From Dysidea avara (Eukaryota > Porifera > Demospongiae > Dictyoceratida > Dysideidae), in NCBI RefSeq assembly GCF_963678975.1, contig NC_089278.1, positions 9,885,479 through 9,949,478 of the forward strand: a stretch of 64,000 nucleotides of DNA, read 5' to 3'. Positions 12,301 to 41,240 of this stretch are shown one piece after another. Positions within the stretch are counted from its first letter, which is position 1. The number at the start of each line of letters is the position of its first letter. The notes below the pieces were generated by a model that was not told where the DNA came from, ran no database searches, and saw only the letters and a program-made list of their open reading frames with translations. The position numbers and the translations under genes were made by a program.

Positions 12301-14892
12301 GAACACAACTGTTTCATAATCAAGTGATGATGTAATGGAAGCTTCTCCTATGCTAAAATTAAACGAGAAAGGAAGTGAAACAACTGGCTGCATAGGAATA
12401 CATGAGTCATCGCTAATAGAATATGAACAAGCAGTTGACACTTGACAAGAAAGAGCTGAGTTAACTCCACTGTCATGATCTGTGCAAAGAGGAACATTAA
12501 ACACTGATCCAACCATTGAAGTTTCATCCAAACTGGTAAAAGAGATGGCTGATGAAAATATAGGCTCTTGGTCATTAATATCAGAAACAGATACATTGAG
12601 CTGCATCAAACTAGTTAATGGATTGACACTATCAAGGTCATCAACTTGTACTGTTACGTTGAAGAAATCCATCACCTCTCTATCAAGGGAACTAGCCAAA
12701 TAAAGAACTCCAGTTAATTTATCCAACCCAATCCAACCATTAGAGTCACTTCCTATAATAGTGAAACAAGGACTATCATTCGAATTGTCTCCATCACTAG
12801 TGGAAAATGTATACAATACAGTTCCTACTGCAGCATCTTCTGGTACACTAACAGAGTCACTCGGTGTTGGAAATGTTGGTGGGTGTTCATTGATATTTTT
12901 AACATTCACATACACTTCTACTGTCGTGGATAGAATAGGTAATCCCTCATCTGAGACAACAATTCCAATGTTATAGTGTGTTTGTGTCTCATAATCTAGT
13001 TGCGCTGACAGTTGTACAATCCCATGAGTTGAGTTGTGTGTAACATTAAAAGGCATTGAGGAGTCTGGGTCATTAATGTCATACACTAATACTGGACTAT
13101 CACCATCATGGCAAGCAAACACACCAACTTCACTGCCAACTGCCAAGTCTTCAAACATCTCAACAACAATCAATGCTGGCTCACATATAGGTGCAATATC
13201 ATTGACATTGTCCACCCGAAGTCTCAGTAAACGAACAGTTTTTCGACCAGGTTGTAAATTACTGACAATCAACCTACACTCGTATGTGTACCCGATTGGA
13301 GGAATAAATGGCAATTCAGCTTCCTTGTCTAAGTTAGATAAAAGATACAAAGATCCAGATGAAGGATTAATTTGGAACAATTCCGGTGGACACCTCAAGG
13401 CTGCAGTACTATTAGCTCGATCCAAACTATACATTAATAATCCTGCTGGACCAATATCTCTATCTGTAGCAGGTATTGTTGCGATAATTTGTCCTACCTG
13501 ACTGTCTTCTGTGATTACAAATAAGCCATCGGAGCTGATATCAAGTATTGGAGCAAATTCATTATCACTAAGAACCTCAATCACAACACTTGCAACAGAT
13601 GAGCGACTAGGAGAGCCATTATCAAAGCACACAACCTTCAAATGATAGAACTGTTGAGACTCGTAGTCCAAACGCTCATCAACAGATAAATTTCCTGATA
13701 ATGGGTCAATATTAAACTGATTCAGACCATCGCCACTGATTATTTGGTATGTAACATCAGCATTTGTACCCAGGTCAGCATCACTGCATTGGAGTGGCAT
13801 AAGAACAATGTCATCCGTGGTCTCTATAACACTGACCATGTACAGATCACGTGAAAAGATAGGGACATTATCATTGGCATCCAGCACATTCACGATAACA
13901 GTTATATTGCTGGAACGTTGCGTGTCATTGTCTGGAGGATTGTCTCTAGCAATGATGGCTATGGTGTACATGTCTTGTACTTCTCTGTCCAAGCTACGAA
14001 GCAACATCAAGTTTCCATGAATAGGATCAATGGTAAAATGACCTTCAGGTGTCAGAAATGAGTAAAATACATTTCCATCATATCCATCATCTTCATCAAC
14101 AGCAGTAATATCAGCAATGCTAGTACCAATTGGTGAAGATTCACTAATGTTGTATACCAATTGTAGTTCTGAAGGGAACACAGGTGGAAACTCGTTGGAT
14201 GGTAATACAGTTACAATTATCATCACCTCTGTAATGGCTGACGGGTATGAAGTTTTAAACACATTAATAGTTAAAACATGTTGTGATTCAGATTCATAAT
14301 CTAACTGTCTTAAAGTGGACAAATAGCCACCAGATATATTAAATAATTCTGCAGCATTGCCACTGGAAATAGAATATACAATTGAAGACCCTAAACTATC
14401 TGGGTCTGTACAGTGTAAGCTATATGTGGTATTAAATGGTAGAAGACTTTCAGAAATACCAAAATAGTAAACATTGAAAGTACAGGCAGGTGCGGAATCA
14501 TCTACATTTATGATGGTTATATTGACTGATGTAGTTCCTTCCCCACAACCATCATAAGCTCTTGCAGAGAAAGTATACGAATGCTGTGTCTCATAATCCA
14601 GTTGCTCTGCGATCACAATGTCACCATTTGACTCAATTCTGAACTGGGTAAATGTAGAAGGGAGGATGGAATAAGTTATTGCAGTAAAGGCTGGACAATG
14701 AGTCATTGCACTAGCAGGATTAGCAGTAACTGTAAGCACAGTGGTTCCTACATGTTCACTTTCCCTTACACTACGCGTGTATGAAATCATCTGAAACACG
14801 GGAACCTGAGATCCTCGAACAACTAGAGGAAAATCATTAAAGTTGTTTATGACATGCACAAATAATTGACATAACTGTGGCCAATATGCATC
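9332..14892 (-). CDS. large cadherin, about 14 repeats, one transmembrane segment
   Basis: Four exons read with matching phases: 14892-10282 (1537 codons), 10232-10126, 10067-9666 and 9611-9332, about 1799 residues in all. The main exon carries about 14 cadherin repeats, shown by linker motifs such as DANDNVP, DVNDNVP, DSNDNNP and many variants (LPVNE, LPSNE, DINDQEP), with repeated LDYE/LDRE motifs mid-repeat. The third exon carries the single membrane helix (WLPIVLGSVGSFVLVIVVSGVLC region) and a lysine-rich stop-transfer. The cytoplasmic tail is about 100 residues, acidic and Ser-rich, ending EEWPWIPQPSLRPL...VVWTNR, with no recognisable catenin-binding region. Cadherins mediate calcium-dependent adhesion. 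The signal peptide exon upstream of 14892 was not found; the frame at 14892 enters in phase 0 and is already inside a repeat linker. Orthology to Fat, protocadherin or other classes is not claimed. Confidence 0.9.
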
Positions 14893-15731
14893 CTAAAATA
14901 CACTAGGCACACCCACACTTGTAATAACAGTCACAAGGGATAACAGGTGTGCTTTATAGCCTTTGGGGGTATAATTATGTTGTTTGTAGGAAAAACCACA
15001 ACCAAAACTTACACAAAACTGTTAGTATATTCACCACACAACATCCACATCACCCTTTTTAAAGAGTCTATCACTAAAAAAAAGCAAACCATAAAACAAT
15101 GTGACACAGCTAACAGGGCGTCATTCACCAAACAAACGAACATCAGGACTATTATAAAAAGAAGCCATAATAATATTACACAAGCAAGGAGGTGTGGCAG
15201 CCTTAACTGCGCAGAAGAATAGCACACAATACGCGTACATCATTTGCAGCAAATTATATATAGTGACAGCTACTAACCTGGACACGAACATAAAGATAGC
15301 AATGTCGCTAATAGCAGTCCACAAGTCGGGACATTGTCAAGTTTGGATCGGAGGACGATCATAACGATCAGCAGACACCTTGCATTTGTAAAAAAACCAG
15401 TCAGTATTTGATTGACCTTAGTGTTTCCGATATGGTTAGCCAATAGCCTGCCCGACTCGCCAAGAGTTACAGCCTGTTACAAAATTTATTAATAGGCGCT
15501 TGATAAACGCCATTAAATATTTTAAAGTGTTAAGCGTTATACATCAAAGGTTTTCTTATGGACCGTACACTTTTATTCTCGTTCAAATAAGATGTTAGTG
15601 ATACGAGCTCATATTTTAATGCTAAACAAACATTTTCTGGTAGTACCCAGCCTCGCCAGGCCAGCCTGTTTTTTTCTTTTGTTATTTGACCGGGGAAAAG
15701 CGCATGCGGTGTAAACTCAAAGTAAACAAAC
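14893..15731. other. divergent intergenic region between cadherin and KDM7 homologue
   Basis: Should contain the missing first exon(s) of the cadherin and the KDM7 promoter. Candidate hydrophobic frames on the minus strand (15009-15324) lack an in-frame ATG before a stop, so none is proposed as the signal-peptide exon. Confidence 0.5.
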
Positions 15732-31983
<16,252 letters not shown>

Positions 31984-32100
31984 TATACAGTCATTCAGCA
32001 TGTACACACACCACTTCACATACTGTGCTTATGCCAGTTCACTTCACTGTTTTATTATACATTCACCCCAACACATGTCATGTAGTATAATAGTACATTC

Positions 32101-32106
32101 AATAAA
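32101..32106 (+). promoter_or_regulatory. probable poly(A) signal of the KDM7 homologue
   Basis: AATAAA 118 bases after the stop at 31983. Confidence 0.45.
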
Positions 32107-33878
32107 CCATCTAGCCTTTTAATATTGTTTTCCACCACTCAGACATGTTGTTTTGCTAAACTCAGTTTATTGCTGGGTGTCATATGGGTAATAGTTGAGA
32201 AAGTTTTATTTATTTCACAAATGAAGTGTAAGTAGCTGAAGTTCATAGAGCAACAAGCACATCCATATCTGCTATAAAATTATTAAGATCCATAGTTGTC
32301 AGTGGCCATTATCATAGCTGAAATGATTTATTAGTGATTTCAATTCCACACATAATTTAAAGATCTGTGTGCTTCCCCACCCTTAATGTTCGTATTTGTT
32401 TTAAAAACTTTGTCTAATGTCCCTTGGTCCACCTCTGCTTAACTCATCCATCAACAACAGATTTTTGATCTTAACTGTTCCTGAACAGTTTCTCACCAGG
32501 TGCTTGGAGATCAAAAATAAGTTGAATTGTCAGGATTACCTCTGTAATTCCATCTATATAACATGCCGGTCATTCATGCATGTAATTCTCAAGTGTGGAC
32601 CACATGCAGCAAGGGTAACTACTGTATTTGTCTAATGAAGAGGGTTCATTAACAGTGTTTTTTATTACTGTATGACCACACATGCTGAAATAGAGGCATT
32701 AGTTAAAGTGATACTTGTGCGTCACGCATGAGTGATACTTGTGCGTCACGCATGGATGTGCACCCACACACACACACTATGCAATCTGCAGAAACTCAAG
32801 CATATACAATCTACTGGTCCATGCATACATGCAGTGGCAGAAAAAACACTCTTGAAATGGTTCAGCAACATAAGTTATTGATTGTAATAACATTTTGGCT
32901 TGATAGAAAAACAAATTTCATAGGCTACCATGCTTATGCGTTTGAGGGTCTTTGGTCTACCCTCTGCTATAGACTTGTTGGGTAATAAGGCAGAGTAGAA
33001 AACTTCCAACTCGACAGGTGTACTTTCATCACAGCGTATACATGTGTTGGTGTACAATTAATAGTTTGCATACTATATTACCACTAGAAAACATTCCCAT
33101 GACAATGCTATGATATTTTTTTTAGGTAAATTGTCATGTTTTCATTGGTGTGCATCCGATGAAAGTTGTAAGTTGACATGAATTATCCATCAAAGACCCA
33201 TGAATGTGGGCCATGTGAAAATGTATCCATTCATGGCCGGACTTTCATTGAATGCACACTCATAAAAATCCATTTCACGGGTTTACCAAAGCATTGTTGT
33301 GTATATTTGTAGACCAGTTACTGCATGTTAAGTAAATTCTTAAAGAGGGTGCTTTGGCAACATGGTGAAGTTCCAGTGACAGGCCATTCTTACTGCAAGA
33401 AACTTCAAGCATGAGGATTGTAAGGATAAATTTAGTGCAGTGAGACATGTATGTACAGTTTTGGGGATTGTGTATATTAAATTTGTATAGCCCTTTAGTC
33501 CCCAGAGGCATTACCATGAACAAGTGCTGCCACACATTATTGCAAGTACAGTATATACTGTTGCCATTTGGACGTAGCTATAGGTTTGCCTGATTAGCTA
33601 TTTACTGTGACATTAAGTGACATGATTTTTTATCACAGATTTTCCTGTAAACTACTTCTCTGCAACAACTTGTAGGTTTTTGTTCTCTCACAATATCTTG
33701 CCTGCACCTGTACAGTCATGAGAACAGCTATCATATGTAGTGTGAGTTTGGCATGTGGTATCTGTGGTGTTGAAATGATACTTGATAGCATTCTATGGCA
33801 ACATGACTTTGTGATTGTACAACATTATTTTACTTGTGCAAATTTATACAGAAGACAATATGAAGTTATACAATGCAG
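32107..33878. other. intergenic; short tandem duplication at 32707-32754
   Basis: Contains two exact 24-bp copies of agtgatacttgtgcgtcacgcatg back to back at 32707-32730 and 32731-32754. No gene, RNA or transposon is recognised in the rest. Confidence 0.6.
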
Positions 33879-34427
33879 TTACTGGGTAGGCACATCAAAG
33901 CTGTTGCAGATAGGACAGCACTGTCCCTCTGGAACCTCATAATCATCACAGGGTGGGGCAGCACAGTCTTGAACAACACAAAATGGTTGTCCATCAGCAC
34001 AGCTACAGTAGGTACAAGGATCAGGCTTCCAGCTCAATATATTGTTGTCATAAAGCACTTCACCAGTCGGGTCACAGTTTCCTGGTGGACACACTGGACA
34101 ACACCTTCCTTCTGGCACCACGTAATTGTCACAGAAGGGAGCGGCACAGTCTTGTATGGCGCACTGGGGCACTCCATTGATGCATGAACAGAACTCACAA
34201 GGATTAGGCTTCCAGCTCAATACTCCATCAACGTTGGATATGTCTCCAGTTGGTTTACACTTTATATCGGTGGTACATGTGGAGCAACACTCACCCTCAG
34301 CAGGGGGAACCACTTTACAATCGTCTGGCAGCTTTGGACATGGGCAGACAAGGTTGCCGACACTTTTTGCACTAGCACAGGAAGCGCTGAGAAAGACAAC
34401 ACAGAGAAGAACCACGACACTACGCAT
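33879..34427 (-). CDS. secreted VWC-domain protein, 182 aa
   Basis: Single exon. Signal peptide MRSVVVLLCVVFLSASCASA, then a short cysteine segment (CPCPKLPDD...GECCSTC) and two von Willebrand factor C domains, each with the CxPTG..., LSWKPxPCxxCSC and PEGxCCPxC signatures (residues about 57-115 and 117-175). VWC domains occur in chordin-like proteins and bind BMP-type ligands or matrix, but the ligand here is unknown. It belongs to a local family with 38343-38933 and 43476-44081 and is the most divergent of the three; it lacks the longer C-terminal tail. Confidence 0.9.
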   Translation of the reverse strand: MRSVVVLLCVVFLSASCASAKSVGNLVCPCPKLPDDCKVVPPAEGECCSTCTTDIKCKPTGDISNVDGVLSWKPNPCEFCSCINGVPQCAIQDCAAPFCDNYVVPEGRCCPVCPPGNCDPTGEVLYDNNILSWKPDPCTYCSCADGQPFCVVQDCAAPPCDDYEVPEGQCCPICNSFDVPTQ

Positions 34428-37400
34428 TGTACTAAATTATGATGACAAGTCAGCGGTAGGGGGGCGGGGTTGACGCACGTGAACGTTGTGAAAATATCGA
34501 TCGACTGCCGATAAGAAACAGATGTGTATTTATAATTATGATATAGCTAAAGCAAGGGCTTGGGGTGCTGAAGCACCCCCCTCCAAAATTTTACCATGTG
34601 CAAGCTAGGGGGCTTCTAGAAGTTGCAGTATAGATGTAATTGCATCTTATAGGTATGCATGGGCAATGAAAAGATGGAAAGAGAAGGGAAAATGGTTAAT
34701 CTTACTAAGAGGGGTTCAAATTATACTTTTGGTGTGAGACTTAACCTATAAGCTGCTGAAAATCGAAATACTCTAATAAAACAGTCAACTACTCTGATAG
34801 AACATCCATCATAATGTTGTTGTTTTTTTCTCAAGAAGTTGCCAGCGTGTTTTCTTGACCTGTGCACTGCTATCTTACCATTGCTCCAAACAATTTTAAC
34901 TCTGACAATCCCCACAGTATGCACTTTGTTTGCCCTTGTAGTACCTGCTCCAAGTCTCCTCGCCCACCAAACTTCAGCAGTAATTAATCTTTTTTTTTTT
35001 TTTCTTCTTCTTCTTGCTCTCTCTTAAAATAAGTACTTAGCTATATAAGTAAGTTTATTATTAAATACACATGTAAGTTTTAAAATTATAGGATAGTTCA
35101 ACTATATACCAAATGTAAATGTATGTAATAACCTTAGCCAGCTAACTTAATTTGATTGTAATTTTATACATTCAATTGTAATTGTAAGTTGTACGTATAC
35201 TTTTTCTGGCTGTGGACACCAGTTGCCCACAGACCATTAATGCAGGCCTTGCCTGCATTAAAAAGCAGTTAAAATAAAAAAAATAAAAAAAAAAACATCC
35301 TGCCATATGCTAATCACTTTCTGAGAATAACTTCTGTCAAATAGTTTAATATTATAGCCGGTGGGTGTTTTCAGTTGTTGCTACAAACTTGATGCTTAGT
35401 TGGGTTGACATGCTTAAGTAAAACAGTTAATTTCTTAGCATGTAGCTATACAGTTAACAAGGCTGTAGTATCTGAGAACTTTTTTTTTTTGCTTTATCAG
35501 TACCAAAGTTCCTTGCTGCATTTATCTAAATCTAGCATCAATTGAAGCTAATAAAATTTAATGTCATACAGGGTTTGCACTCTCAACCTCTTGAAGCAGC
35601 TCAAATGATACCACAGCATTTACGCTGTCACGTTATAAGAGGGTTAGTTGTGGCCAAAAACTTGTTGTATATGTAAGTGACTTTGGACTCTGGTTGTAAA
35701 AAAATAATATGGTGATGGGGCCATATAGTTGTAAAAAGTTAGATTGAATGGTAACAGAACAGTCTGTGGCTTTATACCACAAAGTTGAATTTATTTTTGT
35801 GTGCATTTTAAATCTCTACAGTGACCTTAAGATCCAATCCTGTGTATGTCTTCGACAATCCACTATTATGTATTACCTTATAATACAGTACAATACAGTA
35901 CAATACTTCAGTACAATAGAGTATTTGGTTAAAAATAGCTTCCAGATTCAATCTTGTGTATGATAGCTATATTCCAGAGAAAGCATCACCCCAGACCCCC
36001 CTAGCTGGAAAATTCTATGTATATGTACTCTACACACTGCATGGTGAGTGTATACTTCCCTCTCAAGCCCTCTCTTCATTGTTACTGTTTGGATGGGATA
36101 GTTTGATCTATGAGACTGTAAAGCACACTAGCTATACCTTAAGCCAAGCAATACACTAAATTCAGCGATCTTGTATATTGATAAATTTACCATATGAATT
36201 TTATTAATTCGTGAATTGATGTATTAGCAAAAAACCAAACTCTAAAATAAATTTAATGTACCACTAAATTAAGGTATTTCAAACACAAAATTAATGGCAA
36301 GTATTGATCATGTGTAGCTGCATCCTTATCATCCCTATTCTTTATGTAAAGAATATATTTTTAGTTACTGGCTGTGCCCTTATGTGACGGCTAGTATTAC
36401 AACTGTTCTGGAATAATGGTGTCATTTCATCATTATTATACTTTAGTGACTCACAATATTTTACGAGCATTGTGAAAGCATTGTGAATCACTTAAACAAA
36501 GTGGCATCATTTTCAGTCAAAAATATTGCCAAATTTTAATACTGAATAAGCTAAATTTGCAAAAATTTTCTGTGGGGCAATCAGTGCCCCAAGATCCCCT
36601 AGATAGAGCATCCTCCACATGCTGAGTGTGCTTTGCACACTATAGCTAGTTGTATTAACCAGTTGTCGCTTTTCTTAGCCAACCAACCAATAGGTTAGCA
36701 CCCCCCCCCTTCTGATATCCTAGATCCGCCCCTGTAAAGTGCAGTGAATGTCAAGTGTATCATCATGATGTTATACGCACCTTCTCATTCATCTAACTGG
36801 AGTATTTTGGCCTTGTTACAGGCATCAAAATACCTGCATGGGTTTGAAAAGTTATTTGGCAACTTTTCAACCCAGGTGTTTTTGAAGGCTGCAGTGCTGC
36901 ACTGGTTTTGCATGCATGGCTTTGCACAGCATATCTGCAGAATTGTCATACGTTCCCTATACACATGGATAACATGCACCGGTCTCCAGACAGATACTGT
37001 AGGCACTGCATGATCATGATTATGCATGCACATATAGAGAAGAGCTGAACCTTGAAGTGCATATAATGCTACTGATCATACTGCATGGTGCTACTTAAAA
37101 TGCATATTTGTTAATTGTGGTGCATTAAAGATTCCATTTTCATGGCTGCATGTACATATATAAAAGGGCTGTTTGGTAAAACTCTATACTTATCAAATGA
37201 ACTTAGTGAATCTTTGTGCTTCTTAATTAGCTACTGGTCTCTAAAGTCAAGTGGGAATTTTGAATCTATACACTTGCATGCTAAGATTACAATTTTGCTG
37301 AAGACCATGCACCACCTAGTCTCAAGTCACCATCTAGTCTCAAGTCACCACCTATAGCCTCAAGTCACCACCTGGTCTGGGGTTTTTCTGCATTTGACAA

Positions 37401-38023
37401 AGTTTCACTCTTGAGACTCTAACTCCTTGCTGGTCCCCAATGGGATATATTAGCCCAATCAGTAGTAAACAATAATTACAACCTATACTTTAGCATGACT
37501 GTAAACAAGTCAACTATCTCACAGTGAATGATAGAGTTCATAAATGCTGTAAAGAGAGAATTTGTACATGTATCATATCTAATGGTTTGTTAGTCTATGG
37601 TCAAATCATGTTTGATAGTCTGTAACTTTACTTGTAAATTAAGTTGTACACTATACAACTTTTTCAGAAAAAGCGCGTAATATTATTACTTTTCATCAGT
37701 AAAGTAATTATACTGTTGGCATACTTTTCATCATGACATTGTTGATCATTTTTTCATTACATACTGTACATAGTATGTCATTTCCTCAATAAAATAGTAT
37801 ATTGTATGACCACTAAGGTATATACAAAAATGTGCACTCTATTAGAGTATTACAATAATATTATCAAATATTGAATTAAATCATGCAATGAAATACATTT
37901 ATAAGTCTGTCTTCAATAATCATCATTGTATCTACATAGAAAAGAAGAAATGTGAGTAAAGACAAACCTCAAAGTCAGCCATAGGCTGGTTTTGGGGCCT
38001 TGTAAAGTACAAAAAGGAGTGAA
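34428..38023. other. long intergenic region with repeat debris
   Basis: No gene recognised. Fragments of a common transposon-like repeat with gcaccccc/ccctaga and atccgcccctg motifs lie at about 34545-34620, 35975-36000 and 36570-36735. An A-rich retroposon-like tail (gcattaaaaagcagttaaaataaaaaaaa) is at about 35250-35295. A degenerate tandem array of ctcaagtcaccacctagt units (about 4 copies) is at 37318-37378. Confidence 0.55.
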
Positions 38024-38296
38024 ATCCACACAAAAACAGCCAAGCTGTGAAAAAATGGTGCGGCCTTAAAAAGCCTGGGTGAAAAAAGTTATGAAATCAA
38101 AGGTGGCGGCCAAGAAATGGCTGCAATGATGTTAATGCTAAAAATTTTAATAATGGCTGTGTGCATTGTTAAAATTTATTAGCATTAACATCATTGCAGC
38201 CATTTCTTGGCCGCCACCTTTGATTTCATAACTTTTTTCACCCAGGCTTTTTAAGGCCGCACCATTTTTTCACAGCTTGGCTGTTTTTGTGTGGAT
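38024..38296. repeat. foldback MITE immediately downstream of a VWC gene
   Basis: Arms of about 125 bp are almost perfect reverse complements (atccacacaaaaacagccaa at 38024 versus ttggctgtttttgtgtggat ending 38296) around a short central spacer near 38155. It ends 46 bp from the stop codon of the VWC gene at 38343 and probably lies in its 3' UTR. Confidence 0.93.
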
Positions 38297-38342
38297 AATA
38301 TATAACATACTGCTACATAGTTCAGTAAGGCAGTCACTGTAT

Positions 38343-38933
38343 TTAGCCAGCAATAGGTGCAGTATTTGTTGCTTGAATAGGTTGCTCTGCTGCATATAAA
38401 GGATAGTTGAGGCAAACAGGGCAGCACTGTCCTTCTGGTATCACAGAGTTAAGACATGAAGGAGGTAGACATCTCTCTCCAAAACATGATGGTTCTCCAT
38501 CAACACAATTACAGTAAGTACAAGGATCAGGCTTCCAGCTCAATACACCATTAGCATAAAATACTTCACCAGTTGGATTACAGTTTCCTTGTGGACACAC
38601 TGGACAACAACTACCTTTTACCCCCACGTAATTGTCACAGGGTGGATGGGCACATTCTTGAATAACACACTGGGACCTTCCATTAACACATGTGCAGTAG
38701 ACACATGGACTAGGTTTCCATGAGAGTAGGTTTCCATCATCATCATCATAAAAGATTTCTCCAGTTGGTTCACAGTCAGCACACCTGGGACAACATTCAC
38801 CTGGTGGGGTGTATAGCGAGCAACCTATTGTGGGCAGTGCAGGGCAGAGACATTTAAGACTACCAACACTCTTGCCACTAGTAAAGGAGACACCTAGTCC
38901 TACTAATAAAATGGCTATCACTACAATCTTCAT
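38343..38933 (-). CDS. secreted VWC-domain protein, 196 aa
   Basis: Single exon. Signal peptide MKIVVIAILLVGLGVSFTSG, a cysteine segment (LKCLCPALP...GECCPRC), then two VWC domains (CEPTGEIFYDDDDGNLLSWK and CNPTGEVFYANGVLSWKPD). The second domain has diverged (GERCLPPSCLNSVIPEGQCC). A Thr/Ala-rich tail follows. It is very close to the protein at 43476-44081, differing by one extra Asp codon in the first domain and by the second-domain changes, which indicates recent tandem duplication. Upstream flanks of both start ttctgacagtcac, so the promoter was copied as well. Confidence 0.92.
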   Translation of the reverse strand: MKIVVIAILLVGLGVSFTSGKSVGSLKCLCPALPTIGCSLYTPPGECCPRCADCEPTGEIFYDDDDGNLLSWKPSPCVYCTCVNGRSQCVIQECAHPPCDNYVGVKGSCCPVCPQGNCNPTGEVFYANGVLSWKPDPCTYCNCVDGEPSCFGERCLPPSCLNSVIPEGQCCPVCLNYPLYAAEQPIQATNTAPIAG

Positions 38934-39290
38934 CTTCTGACAGTCACTGCTGAACTAGGAACTGAGATTGACTTTAAGTAAGTATACTCAACACCAAATA
39001 AGGTTGGCATACAGGATATGATGTAAATTTATGTAAGATTCATATATAGATCTATACATAACACATTTCTCACTGTCTCCTAGTTGTTTTCTCTATGTAC
39101 ATAGTTCAGATCAATATAAGTGTACTATAATTTTATATGTGTTTAGAGGTACATAATAATAATAATAGGTATCTTATAATAATAGGCTGTGCGTTGGTGC
39201 ATGTAGCATGTGTGTGGTGAGTTTGCATTTAGTGCATGTGTGTGCGTGCGCGCATTTGTGTATGTGGTATACGTGTGTGTGTGTGTGGTG

Positions 39291-39500
39291 TGAGGCAGCA
39301 CAGCCAAGTGGTTAGAGCACCAGCCTGGTAATTACAAGGTTCCATATAATGGGGACCTCTGTGAGACTTAGAAAATTTTCCTGTGAGTTACTAGTCCTTG
39401 GATTTGCCTGCACAGACTCAAGTGTCTGAGTGGTGCACAGGCATCCAGTGCTGGTTCACTGGGTGGAAATAGCTATGTAGCTATGCTGTGCATATGTTTT
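39291..39500 (+). repeat. tRNA-derived SINE, short copy
   Basis: Begins with a tRNA-like head (agccaagtggttagagcacc as A box, aaggttcca as B-box region), then the shared body ending gcatccagtgctggttcactggg. Flanked on both sides by GT-rich microsatellite. Same family as 45141-45551. Confidence 0.72.
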
Positions 39501-40394
39501 ACATGTAGAATGTGCATATGTGCGTGCATGTGTGTGTGTGTGTGTATGTCATAGTTTGCTGTGTGCCACTGTGTTCATTGTGATTACTGTTGCTACTAAC
39601 TCACTGTCTAACTTCAAACATCAGCGTGCATCTTCAAATGTATCATCAATTGCATGCATAGATCTTTCTTCATAAGTATAGAGACCAAGAAGACAGAAAG
39701 ACAGACGGCTAACCACAGTTACAGCACAGCCAGTACATATAATATACAAACATGTCAAAGAGGTAGTGATGCAATAGTGGGACGCTGTGGGTGTAGCTGA
39801 TCTGATTACTGAGCATGTGGATACTTTTACGTCAGTTAGTTTAGCAACTCGTTGCATGTCATGTGTAATGATGACATGAAATAGCATAACCATTAATTTA
39901 GCTAAAAAACCTCCCTTGATGCTTCAATCAAATTTTGTACTATTACATACAATTATGCATGTAATTTACACCACAACATGATTTGTATCATTGCGTTATA
40001 AAAAAATCACCAGCAACAATTAAACCGGATCTGATTTACACAGTACCTCTATATATGTATAGCACTTACCAGAATTGGTGTAGTCCCCCACACATGAAGA
40101 CCGTAGTACCAGACTCTCTTTATGTTGGTGATCATGCAGATAAAAGAAATTCAAAGGTATAAGAGAAACTAATGCTATATAAATGCACAAGGTTATTGAC
40201 AGGTTGCCATGCATATATCCTTATATTGTGAAAGTAAGTCATGTACATTCACTTATTATAGTCATCTACCATTGTATAGCTATGAATCCTGTAGCATGTA
40301 TAATTAAGAAGTTTTACTCTTGCATACAAACAGATAGCTATAGTATGTAGTTTAGAAAGACTGTGTATATACATTCTGGATGCTGAGTTGCCAG

Positions 40395-40640
40395 TGAGTG
40401 TAGGATTCTCTGTTTAAAAAATATTGCTGGGCAGACAGGGCCAACAACACTCTCTTTTGCTGTGGTGCTGGGTGTTTTGCTGTGGGAAGCAAATGCTCAT
40501 GTCTCATATAGCAGTTGAAGGTCCAAGTGGGACTTCAGATTCCCACACTTTCACCTTACAGCCTCCTGCAGATTACTATTTCTTCTGGTAGCACAAAATT
40601 ATAGCATGAAGGAGCAACACACTGTCACACACACTTATAG
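40395..40640 (-). pseudogene. relic of a VWC gene, interrupted
   Basis: The block ttgctgggcagacagggcc and, after about 120 unrelated bases, ttcttctggtagcacaaaat and atgaaggagcaacacactgt match the 3' coding part of the VWC genes (compare 43553-43625). Same strand as the intact genes. No open frame remains. Confidence 0.75.
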
Positions 40641-41182
40641 CTATACAAGTCTTCAAATGTAATAGATAATTTCAAGCCCTTAGGGCCACAGTTTTTGATG
40701 TAATAGTAAGACGCTGGTCACAATAGACAATAGTATAACTCTAGTGCACACTACAAAGAAAGATGTATAAAGATACAGCCTTTCAAACTGTATACATTAT
40801 TAGAGTTACTTTCTTTCATACAAGAGAGCTTCCCAGGTAAAACAAATCCATGGCTATTAGGTTCAATGAAATCATTACACAGTTTTGTGTGTTCCTTCAA
40901 AGTAAATCAGTAACAAGAGCTGGACATTTCACAATATGGGAAAAGGGGTAGCTATAGTTTTTAGTTAATATGATTATACATGTGATGGGTTATAAAGTTT
41001 CCAATGCAGTTTACCATCGCACTTGGGGCAATTGACCTGGTACATGGTGGCAGTCTGTTGGTTACAGATGTGCTCAGGACAGAGGTAGTAAAGACCATAA
41101 ACACTTCACCTTCTAATAGTTGTCATGCAGGATTGTGACACTCATTCAGTTACTTTAGTACATTTTGCATATCATGATCACC

Positions 41183-41240
41183 ATGCACAACATACAGTAT
41201 AATGATGTGTGCATACATCATTATACTGTATGCTGTGCAT
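41183..41240. repeat. perfect short palindrome
   Basis: atgcacaacatacagtataa ... ttatactgtatgctgtgcat, arms about 26 bp with one or two mismatches and a small loop. It could form a cruciform or be a small foldback relic; no function assigned. Confidence 0.7.

Noticed and set aside
10595..14299. Plus-strand frames of 60-155 codons inside the cadherin
   Set aside because: Antisense shadows of the long cadherin exon with no recognisable domain.
15009..15324. Hydrophobic minus-strand frames that might be the cadherin signal-peptide exon
   Set aside because: They begin at GTG or TTG, have an in-frame stop just upstream, and the only ATG options give the wrong splice phase for the exon at 14892.
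32703..32760. Two 24-bp direct repeats considered as a CRISPR-like or satellite array
   Set aside because: Only two adjacent copies without spacers; a simple local duplication.
37308..37378. Tandem ctcaagtcaccacctagt units as a regulatory array
   Set aside because: Four imperfect copies, no adjacent gene within 900 bp; an ordinary minisatellite is sufficient.
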